DNA of 64,000 nt from Zea mays. Taxonomy: Eukaryota; Streptophyta; Magnoliopsida; Poales; Poaceae. Of the stretch, positions 47,201 to 56,087 are shown in pieces. A program made the position numbers and the translations under genes. Position 1 is the stretch's first letter, and the number at the start of each line of letters is the position of its first letter. The notes beneath the pieces were generated by a model. The model was not told the DNA's origin, did not search any database, and saw only the letters and a list, made by a program, of their open reading frames with translations. The stretch spans positions 197,672,566-197,736,565 of the forward strand of contig NC_050096.1 in the NCBI RefSeq assembly GCF_902167145.1. The letters run 5' to 3'.

Positions 47201-48583
47201 GTGGTCGGTGATGTTCAGGAGGTCGCGACGGTCACGTCGATGTGCGGGTCGGCGCCAGAGGTGGTAGGAGCTCCCCTGGCCACGAACACAGGCGGCGGGG
47301 ATCGTCGGCGACGCCTGCTCCGGCCAAACCACGGCGGTAGAGTTCAATTAATGGGCACGAGGAGCTTCACGGGATGACACAGAGGCCATGCGCGCAACGA
47401 ATCGGGAAATGGTGAAGGGGTTTACCCGGTCCACGTGCGCCGGCGGGTTCTTGAACTCCGATGAGCGCGATTTGGCTTCTCCGGTGACGCGGGCCCTCGG
47501 TTCAAGCTTGAGCAAGGCTCACGGTCTCACCAGGAAGCTATCTGGGGGCTTGAATCGAACGGAGGGGGACTGGAGAGGGGTTGGCCACGGCGGTGGCTCT
47601 AGGTCGGCACTGGCGGGCTGCGGGGAGGTCGCCGGAGGCAATGGCTGGCTCGGGCGAGTCCGGCGAGGTACGGAGGAAGCAATGGGGAAGGCAACCGAGC
47701 GCTGGGGCGGGTTTTATAGGCGCGGACGCGGCCGGGGCGCCGGCTCAACCGTTTGGCGCGACGCGGGCACGCGGGGCGCGCGCGCGGGCGTGCTCTGGCG
47801 AGCTCAGAGCGCGTCGAACACGTGGCGCGTTGCTTCTGCCCGTGTTCTTCGCTCTGCTGAGCGGCCAGGCGTACGAATCTCGCCCTACCGCCTGTGGGAG
47901 ATCTCTTCCCTGCACCTAGAGCTACCTAGTTCATGTGAGTTCCAAGAGTAGATGTGGTCTGGTTGAGGAGATATGGTAGCGCCAAGTCTTGTCTGTCTGC
48001 CCTGTGCAAACCGAGACAAAACCAGTGCCAACTCATGTCAAATGGTTTTGGCTTGGGTTCAAACTTTTCCAGGGCATTCTAGGGTTCATTTGGCGCCACT
48101 TTGTCCATTAGGTCGACAGGTTTTGAAGAGGGGATCAAGGTGAACAGGTGGGATCTTTGCTCAAGGGTTGGTTTTTGACTTAGACAAAATCTGCATTTTT
48201 CCCTTGTGTTCAACCTTTGGTGATCTTTTTAGGACTTTTCTGAAAACTTTTTGGGGGTACTTCCTTACTATTAATGGTAGGTTATTGAGTATATTACAAC
48301 CTTTGTATTTGGCCCAAACCATGATCATGGTGTTTACATGATCTTTTGATCATGGCTTCTATTAGGGTTATAATTGCCTATGGGGGTTTTGCTCTAGGGT
48401 TTTGGGAGATCTCCACTTAGATGTGCATTACAAACTAGGGCATGATATCCAAGATAGTTTGCATTTGACTAGGACCTTGAATTCCAAGATTGAAGTACTT
48501 TACCCACAAATCTTTATGTAATTATGGGTTAAAAAGGGGGTAACCCTGGGGTGGACACCCTGAGTAACACCTAGGGTGTTACA
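44206..48583 (-). repeat. Element B 5' LTR (right copy)
   Basis: 4378 bp, TG..CA bounded. It contains the same GC-rich island (46976-47940), TATAAAA at 47712-47718, and a possible GTAAG splice donor at 47176 reading leftward (twin at 36530). Confidence 0.93.
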
Positions 48584-48694
48584 TTCATCATCGCCAAAAT
48601 TTTGAAGCCCAGGACATACAAGCTGGCCAACGATCAAGGCGAGGTCTACAACAACGCTTGGAACATCGAACAACTACGTCGCTTTTACCCTTAA
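48584..48694 (+). pseudogene. Last 37 codons of A's pol, displaced by B
   Basis: Resumes exactly where the frame stops at 32900: FIIAKILK..., NNAWNIEQLRRFYP, then TAA. The W/N-rich RRFYP end is a standard C-terminus for this clade. No coding bases are lost at the junction. Confidence 0.9.
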
Positions 48695-49139
48695 AGTGTT
48701 TCAAGTCGTTCATGTATCTCGGTCCCTTTACATGTATAAATAAAAAGTCTAACTGTCAAGGGAGGATCGGCCTTGCCTCAGCAAAAACCGACCCTCCCTC
48801 GGGGGCTAGAAGGGGGGAACCCCCTCTGCGTCAAAATTTTCCTCGGAAAAGTTCTCTACCAAAACGACTTTCGTGCCTTTCGACTATATCGATAACGAAA
48901 TCCTAAAAACGAGCGAGAGAAACCTTGAACGGCAAGGCCGACCGAGCCGAGGGACTCCTATGCCTCCGGGATACGGATACCTCACTCATCACCTTCCGCG
49001 AAAAGTAACTCGCGCCCGGATAAGTGATTCTGCTACCGAACAAGTCCTAACGCTCGAAACAAGAGGAAAGAAAACGCAACTTTATACTCTGACACTAAAA
49101 ATGTTTAGGCCTCAGCAGCCGCAAGAAACATACACATAC
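48695..49139. other. A 3' region, first part, with direct-repeat copy 1
   Basis: Non-coding. 48799-49147 recurs at 49836-50183 with about 90% identity by eye (anchors CGTCAAAATTTTCCTCGG, CGACTATATCGATAACG, AAATGTTTAGGCCTCAGCA). Confidence 0.75.
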
Positions 49140-49897
49140 TTAGAATAAATTGTTCCCCACAGGCTCTGGTGTCGGCAGGGGGAGGAGCAGCACCCTCGGC
49201 GTCGTTCCTACCCGCGGCGGAATCTGGCCCGACCTCGGACGGTGACACAGGGGGAAGGATCTCCACCTCAAAAAGGAAGCCAACGCCACGCCTGGGCCCT
49301 CGGTAACCGCATCAAGCCTTTGGACCTCCGCTAGGGCGGCCTCCTCTTCGTCGGGTAAGCAGTAGCCCTCGCTGACCCGCTCCAAATCCACGTCGTAATG
49401 GGAAGCGAGGACATCGAAGGCCCGCCTAACGCCATGGTGCAGCGCCCCGCGGAGTCTGCTGCGCACGTGGCCGCCCAAGGCCCACAGGCGACTCTGGGGG
49501 AGCTGCCCGAGGGGACGTCGTCGAGGCCAAAGGTCCGGCAGAAGGCCGAAATGGCCTCGGACATGGCCATGCGGTCGGACTCTTTCTGCTCAGTCGCTTG
49601 GGCTAGCGCCTTGCAGTTCTTGACGGACTTGTTAAGAGCCGTCTTGAAGCCTGAAGACAGCCGGACAATATTCTTCAAACATGAGGAAAAGAATGAAGCT
49701 AAAACAAAGTCACAAAGCAGGCAAAACATACCTTCGACCCGGGCCCGCTGCTGTGAGGCCATGGCTTGGGCGGACCGGGCAGACCCGACGGCCACGGTCA
49801 GGCCCTCCGCAAGGGTCCCGGCCCGAGCAGTCGCCTCGGGTCTAGAAGGGGGGACCCCCTTTGCGTCAAAATTTTCCTCGGAAAAGTTTTCTACCAA
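49140..49897 (-). pseudogene. Antisense gene remnant 1 of A (C-terminal part)
   Basis: Minus-strand fragment read against A's direction. One frame (from about 49800) holds a helix-rich segment (SGFKTALNKSVKNCKAL, ESDRMAMSEAISAFCRTFG). A shifted frame (49478-49140) holds GALHHGVRRAFDVLASHYDV and SEGYCLPDEEEAALAEVQ. A 59-bp GTATG..GAAG stretch (49731-49673) looks like a short intron. The two good frames indicate a frameshift near 49450. It probably is the 3' end of the kind of antisense gene seen in D, but of another subfamily. Function unknown. Confidence 0.6.
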
Positions 49898-50183
49898 AAC
49901 GACTTTCGTGCCTTTCGACTATATCGATAACGGAATCCTAAAAACGACAAGAGAGACCTCGAACGGCAAGGCCGACCGAGCCAAGGGACTCCTACGCCTC
50001 CGGGATACGGATACCTTACTCATCACCTTCCGCGAAAGGTAGCTCACGCTCGGATAAGTGATTCTGCTACCGACGAACAAGTCCTAATGCTCGAAATATG
50101 AGGAAAGAAACACGGCTTTATACTCAAATATCCAAATGTTTAGGCCTCAGCAACCACAGAAAACAAACACGCATACTTAGGAT
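49836..50183. repeat. Direct-repeat copy 2 in A's 3' region
   Basis: Copy of 48799-49147. Similarity goes slightly beyond (GTCGGCAG...CACCC-TTGGCG), so a block of about 1 kb was probably duplicated. Confidence 0.75.
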
Positions 50184-50564
50184 AACTATGCTACATAGAC
50201 TTAGACGTCGGCAGCACCCTTGGCGGTTTTCCTGACCTGCGGCAGATGTCTTAGTACTTAAAGCAATTACATTTTGCTCTCAGGCAAATACCATTACATT
50301 CCCTTACAAACGGGACCCTAGCTCCATTCCCGCAGGAATGAACTACCTCCACACCAGAAGGGCTGCAAGATAACAAACTCCAAGCGGCTCACCGGCGACC
50401 ACTGCACCAGCAGTGACAACGACCTCTGCCTCGGGCGGCTAGACAGCAGCAACGATTACCCCAGGGCAAACGCTACTGTGAAAAGGCCCTCGCCCCTGTC
50501 CCCACACGGGGGGTGAGAACAAGCCATTAAAGCCAAAGAGCCGGAGGTCCGGCCACAGGCGGCA

Positions 50565-51314
50565 CTAATGGTCTCGTCGGCGGAGGCAACCACCTCTGCA
50601 GTGGGAAGCCTCACCTATGGCGGCCACCACCTCATCACCGACGACAGCGGCCACCTGCGCACCAACGCCGCACCGGCGAAGGGCGGCCGCCCCAGCGCGC
50701 ACAAAAAGGTCCTCGCTCCCGTCCTCGTTACGGGAGTGAGGACAAGACCATCTAGGAACGCGGACACCGCCCCTGCGGCGTACGACGTCTTGTACGACCC
50801 CCCGGTGTGGTCGGCGGCGTGGGACGGGCCATGGACGTGGCCGACCTACGCACGGCGCGATCGTCGCCCGTGCGGTGGACGGACAGCCACACCCCAACCA
50901 GGTAGCAGGTGGCAGTTCGCCTCCTCTGCAAGGCTGTTGAACGCCCTTCTCCCCCGAATGCTGGAGGAAGAAGCGGGTCGCCAGCCCATGCGGAAGGCAG
51001 GACCCCAACTCGGCTTGCCCTCCCCCCCAGCATGGATGATGAACATCCTTGAAGCTGAGGGCAGGGGGAGGCCACAGCCCGGCTCGCTCTTCTCCACCAC
51101 AAGGCTGACGGTCATCATTCTGGGTGACCACTGGCGGGGAACTGCAGCCGGGCTGCATGATGAAAATCCTTGAGGCCGAGCGATGACTAAAGAGCGCCAA
51201 CCCCCACAAGGTTGTGCTCCTCCAACAGCAGCAAAAAGAAGGCAACACTGGTGCACCCCATCTGGAGGCCCAGAAGATGGAAAGACGCGATGAATGCGAG
51301 AAGAGCAAAGGCAT
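50565..51314 (-). pseudogene. Antisense gene remnant 2 of A
   Basis: Minus-strand frame whose upstream region and start (ATG 51314) align with C's antisense gene region from about 2000 on. The central PF04195-like part is missing (a deletion equivalent to C's 2070-2275). The following repeat module (SRIFIMQPGC..., CPQLQGCSSS, RVGVLPSAWAGD) matches C 2330-2640 closely. The flank at 50290-50345 matches C's 3' flank near 2990. Thus A and C share this rearranged version of the gene, D does not. Confidence 0.6.
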
Positions 51315-53134
51315 GGCTACTGCCCGGGAGATCGATCCCTTTTTAAAGACAGATCTCCCCACTCGCGCCCCAAAGCATCACGGGCAAAGTCTCCCCCGAC
51401 GTGCTCCAGGGTTCCCGCCCTACGACACGGGGGCTAGGTCCCACATGTCATACAAACTGACCCGAAACGCGAAGATGGCGAACCACCACACATGAAGCAT
51501 GCAACCACCCCGCGGTTAAGCGCTCTCTCATCCTCGCCGAAACCAGCGGTCGAAAAGGCGGGCTGCCACGCAAGAAGCGTGCAACCGCACCACGGTTGTG
51601 CACCCTTTCAGCTTTGTTGCAACCGGCGGTCCAGCATGGAGGCTCGGGCCCACATGTCATGTAACCGGCGCACCAGTTACCACGTACAAAGAAACCGCAC
51701 CGCCACTTGCGCCAATGCCGCGTCTTCTCGGGACTACAGAACCAGTGCAACGACTCGAGGCAGCCCCGCGCATGACCCAACAGTGCCAATTAAGTGCGAC
51801 GGTCACGGGTCAGTCAGCCGTGGGGATAGACACGACAATTGGTATGACCATAGGCGGACCGGCAGTAATTGCAGCAACAGACGTACGGAAGCAGCGGTCC
51901 AACCACCAACCAGGCCCTGGTCCCACCTATAGGCTCGCATCCTCCCCTGAAGCGGCAGGGGAGCCCTCTCCTACCGCATAAAGACGACGCACCTGTGTTC
52001 CATTCCTCGAACGACTCGCGCACGCGCAACAGATACCTTGCGAGTCGCCCGTCCCGTCGCATTAACTCCCTGGCAGGACACACGTCTCCTCTAGCAGGTG
52101 GGCGGGCGCCGTTTCACCTCCGTCATGATGACTGCCTCAAAAAAGGTGCGCCACACTATTTCAAAATATCTCCTTTCTTCCTTTCCTCTCTCTTTCTCTC
52201 TCTCCGCAGGGATCGGGAAAAGGGACATTTCGAAGGAGCCCTTCGCAGCAAAAGAAACGGGCCTCGAGCCCTCCTACTGATCAGGGGTTCGAAGGTTGCG
52301 CCCCATGGGGTTTGGCGACCACCCCAGAGCACTCGGGCTCCGAGCCCTTTACTGATCAGGGGTTCGAAGGCTAGCCCCTCGAAGGGATTCGACAGTCGCC
52401 CTAGAACATGCAGAGTCAGGGATGACCCTGGGTACGTCTGTTACATGGCCAAGGCTCGGGCTACGCTCCCGAGGTACCCTAAGACATTTCCGAGACCAGC
52501 GGGAACAGTTTGTAATGGAATCCCACCGAAGGGAGGCACCGAGCCCTCGGACCCTATCGAATGGGTCCAGGTCCAGCAAATCACCTGCAGGTACTTTTGG
52601 AGCACGCCTCTGGGCCACTAGCTGACCCTTATCAAACAGGGCTCGGGCGTCCACTCGGATTACCCAATAGCAACTCACCGGAAACACCATGTTCAGCGCC
52701 CACCGAGGGTAGCATGGCGCGTTCCCCCCTCCTCCTTGCGGAAAGGCGACGAAGGGGCGTACAATAAAAAGCTGAGACGGTCCTCGATCGTCCTCTCGCT
52801 CCGTACAGAGGCTCGGAGGCTGCTCTCGCACCAGGCTACGGCCAAATTGTTGACCACGTCGACAAACCAGCTTAAAAACTTGGAGCCTAACCATGCACCC
52901 GGGCTGCGGCCAGGCCGCATGAGGGAACAACAAGGCCGACCGAGGAATTACAAGAAGAATTAAGACCTCAGAGGAGTCAAACCACTCCTCCGAGGCCTCG
53001 GGGGCTACACCCGACGGGTGCGCTCGCGCGCACCCATCGGAACAAAATATAACCGATAAGGCTAGTCCCCTTGCAAAAAATCCGGCAGAACCTCCAAGCG
53101 AGTGCCTACACTCCCTTTGAGGCGCGGGGGCTAC
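51315..53134. other. A 3' non-coding region with a G-like LTR-start remnant
   Basis: No gene. 51921-51990 (CCCACCTATAGGCTCGCATC, CCTCCCCTGA, then ATAAAGACG) aligns by eye with G 8590-8690, which spans that family's purine tract and LTR start. 52280-52400 has a short direct repeat (CTGATCAGGGGTTCGAAGG twice, 52279 and 52352). Confidence 0.5.
53120..53134 (+). other. Polypurine tract of A
   Basis: AGGCGCGGGGGCTAC just before the 3' LTR. Confidence 0.75.
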
Positions 53135-54394
53135 TGTCGGGTACCGTAATTAGCGGTACCCCCAATACTCCTAAGCATGGCTAAAAATATCTTCAAAACA
53201 GACCGTAAAGACTGGTAAGCATAGCTCAAAGTTAAAGCCTCATCTACCAAGGGACGCAATCTAGTCTCGCCCGAGCCCGGCCTCGGGCAAGAACAGTAGT
53301 CCCGGACAGATTCACGCCTCGCCCAAGGGCCTCCTCAGGCAGCGGGCGCACCCCCGGCTCGCCCGAGGCTAAGCTCGGGCAAACTTTGTCGTATAGCAAC
53401 CTCAGCCAAATTGCCTTACCACCGACCGTATCGCATGCGCATTTAATTCGGGGATCACCTGACACCTTATCCTGACACGCGTGCCTCAGTTGGCAAGGTC
53501 GAAATGACCACAGTCACTTCGCCCCTTTACTGATCGTCCTGACAGGATAACAACACTATTCACCCTGTTCTGACTACTGTGCCAAACCACCAGGGTAAGA
53601 CTAACAACAGTAAGTCATGGCCTCTCCCGAGTTCAGCCTCGGGCGCAACAGGAAGCTCCGCCTCGCCCGACCCCAGGCCTCGGCCTCAGCCTCGGCCTCG
53701 GGAGAAGGTCTCCGCCTCACACGACCCCAGACCTCAGCCTCGGGAGAAGGTCCCCGCCTCACCCGACCTCATCCTCGGCCTTGGGAGGAGTCACAACCTC
53801 GCCTGACCTCACCCTCAGCCTCAGGAGAAGGTCCCCGCCTCGCCCGACCTCAGCCTCGAACTGACTACACTATAGGGGATACATCATTACCCTACCTCTA
53901 GCTAGCCGCCTCAGGCTACAAAGGAACAAGACCGGTGTCACATCTAGATTACTCCGGCAACAGGTAATGATGGTTCCCTGCATGTGTCCATGACGTCGAT
54001 TGTTCTCAGCTCTCTACGAAGGCAAAGAAACGTCAGCAGGACCCAGGGCCGCACCGCCAGCTACGCTTCTACAGGGCTCAAGCACTTCTCTATCGGCCAA
54101 GTTAGCACATAGCTACACCCCCATATGTACAGCTGGACCATCCCCTTGTATCTATAAAAGGGGATGCCCAGGGCCTTCCCAGGGGTGGAAAGGGGGCTAA
54201 CTCAGATGACTCACTTCAAGGCCAAACCCTCTCTCGTGAAGCTTGTAACCCCTACTACGAGCACCCCGGTGCAAGATAACATAAGCCTCATCTCCCCTCT
54301 TGTGTCTTGTCTTGCATCAATCCATCTGGGCAGGGACACGCAGCGTCAAATTCACTAGTTGGTTGAGGGTCCTCGCGGGTCCAAAACGCTGACA
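53135..54394 (+). repeat. Element A 3' LTR
   Basis: 1260 bp, TGTCGGG...GCTGACA. TATAAAA at 54153-54159; diverged U3 minisatellite about 53655-53860. Frequent single-base and short indel differences from the 5' LTR. Confidence 0.92.
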
Positions 54395-54399
54395 CCTGT
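54395..54399. repeat. Right target-site duplication of A (CCTGT)
   Basis: Pairs with 25200-25204. Confidence 0.92.
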
Positions 54400-55457
54400 T
54401 ATGTGGATTGGTGGATGAACACATGAGGACACGAGGGATTAGAGTGGTTCAGGCCACCGGAGCGTAAAACCCTACCTCCACTGTGTGTATGTTGTATTGA
54501 GTATGAGAGTCTGTGCGTGTGAGTGTGTGTAAAAACCTTAGAGAGCTTGAGAGCTTGTATCTAACCTGTCTCTATAACGTTGTGTGCCTTCCCTTTTATA
54601 GTTTAAGGGAGGCACAAACAGGGATGCTGAGCCCCGACATGTGGGCCCAGGAGCATAATGAAAGGGGTACATTATGTGAGTAATTAATGCTAGTAATGCC
54701 TGAGTAATCACCGGGAGTCTTATGACCGTAGTCCATGCAGCATTGATAGCCGAAACGTATAAGTAATGGTGAATAACAGCGCGGCCCGCGTATCGTGGAG
54801 TGAGCACGCCGCCTGTCAGTGGAATAGACAGGTGCACGTCTTACCCGCAATGAATGCGGAGGCGCGCGTAGCCTAGAGGCATCACGCTAGGCTCCGCCCA
54901 TTGGCTTATGCCGCGCGTAGTATGCCACGTGGCAGCATCGGGTCTCTGCCTGAGCGGGGAGCAGGAGTATATGCGGACAGGTCCGGAATCCACCAGACTA
55001 GGTCCGGACACGTGTCGGCACCGGACCCCCGCCTGGGTCCTGTTCAAGGCCCGAGTATTTTCTGTCATGGGACCTTGGGACCCTATTGTGGGTGGCCCAG
55101 ACCCCATATGGGGGGGGTCCGGCTCCCATTCCAGGGGTCCGGCTTGCACACGTGGAGGTCCTGGACCAACCTTGAGGGTCCAGACTATATATCTAGGGGT
55201 CCGCCGTTCTTCCATGTGGGTCTGGACTTACTGTTGATGTCTTGGGGTATATCACCTTCTCTAGACACGTGGTGTCTCCGGACCCGCCCATGTGGTGGGG
55301 TCAAGCACTGTTGTGGTCCCAGAGTAGTCGCCCGAGGCTGGGGCGAGTCATGGACTAGTCCCACATACAGCTCTTCTACCACGCGACTAAGAGATAGCCG
55401 CATGGGTACTGCGTCTTTATATAGTAGCAGGGGGTACCTAGTTTCAGGGTACCGACA
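54400..55457 (-). repeat. Element D 3' LTR, inner fragment
   Basis: Continues from 25204 and ends ACCGACA at 55457. Minus-strand TATAAAA at 54594-54600; CACGTG at 55009-55014 next to CCGGACCCC words. Confidence 0.88.
54594..54600 (-). promoter_or_regulatory. TATA box in D 3' LTR
   Basis: TATAAAA on the minus strand, in the same context as in C (CCCTTTTATAG on plus). Confidence 0.55.
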
Positions 55458-55475
55458 GTGGCCCCCGGGCCCACA
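55458..55475 (-). other. Polypurine tract of D
   Basis: Minus-strand GGGCCCGGGGGCCAC core abutting the 3' LTR, as in C and G. Confidence 0.75.
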
Positions 55476-56087
55476 TCAGGGGAGGATGCAAGCCTGCAGG
55501 TGGGGCCAAAACTTGTACCTTGCCTCAATATGGTCTGAGCGGTGATTGGGGCGCATCTCAGCGCGTCTGCTGACGCACCCACCATCAATCCGCCTTAGGT
55601 CACGTTGACTGCCATATCTGTCCCCGCAGCTGACTAACCGTGGCCCCCACACCTGGTGGCTTTGTCGGGCCACGCGCGGGACGTCTCCTTGTCGTCGCCT
55701 TGGTTAAAAAATATCCTTCTGCAGTGGCCCCGAGGCGGCGTGCGATCGTGCGCGGCGGTTTGCTCCCCACGTGGCGATTCACTCTTTCCGCACCCGAAGT
55801 CTGGCACACAATCCATATGACTTGTGGACCCAGGCCCCTGTGTCATGGACTGGGTTGTCTTGGTCCTAGGTGCCCGTCGGGCGAGATCTCCTGCGGCGAT
55901 TGAGGGGCGCGCGAAAGAGTTTCCTTGAGTGAGGACTCTGGTTTCCTTGAAAAAGGGTTCACCCCTGCGTGCAGCAGTTACCCTTTCGCATTCTCTTCCA
56001 ATTGACTGCACCCTTTCGCCTTCGTGCTCCTCTGCGCCCCTTTGCCTTCGCGCTCCTCTGCTTTACGCTCGTGCCGCCGTAGTTGTC
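55476..56087 (+). promoter_or_regulatory. Putative promoter region of D's antisense gene
   Basis: About 0.6 kb with no gene, directly upstream of the antisense gene and conserved in part in C and G. Promoter role is inferred from position and from the spliced nature of the gene downstream; no clear TATA box was found. Confidence 0.35.

Larger units (their letters stand above)
32901..48583 (-). mobile_element. Element B: Tekay/Del-type chromovirus (Ty3/gypsy)
   Basis: 15.7 kb, minus strand, with TGTAACACC...CCACCACA ends. LTRs 32901-37939 (3', holding a hAT element) and 44206-48583 (5', 4378 bp). PBS, ORF0, gag-pol with a C-terminal chromodomain, and purine tract are all in order. By eye fewer than 20 substitutions separate the LTRs, mostly transitions, so insertion was very recent. 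It sits in A's integrase. The flanks do not form a clean 5-bp duplication: TGCTA or CGTGC on the left, TTCAT on the right. Confidence 0.92.
25205..54394 (+). mobile_element. Element A: Huck/RIRE2-like Tat-clade Ty3/gypsy element
   Basis: Ends TGTCGGGTACC...GCTGACA, duplication CCTGT, LTRs 25205-26478 and 53135-54394. Plus-strand gag and pol (26540-32900, last 37 codons at 48584-48694), then a 3' region with antisense gene remnants. Element B and its hAT account for 15.7 kb of its length. LTR copies differ at roughly one base in twenty by eye, so A is much older than B. The Huck/RIRE2 label is from memory of the LTR start and PBS; the Tat clade is supported by the second RNase H. Confidence 0.88.

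Noticed and set aside
52098..52625. Plus-strand open frames in A's 3' region
   Set aside because: No domain or homolog in the related elements; taken as chance.
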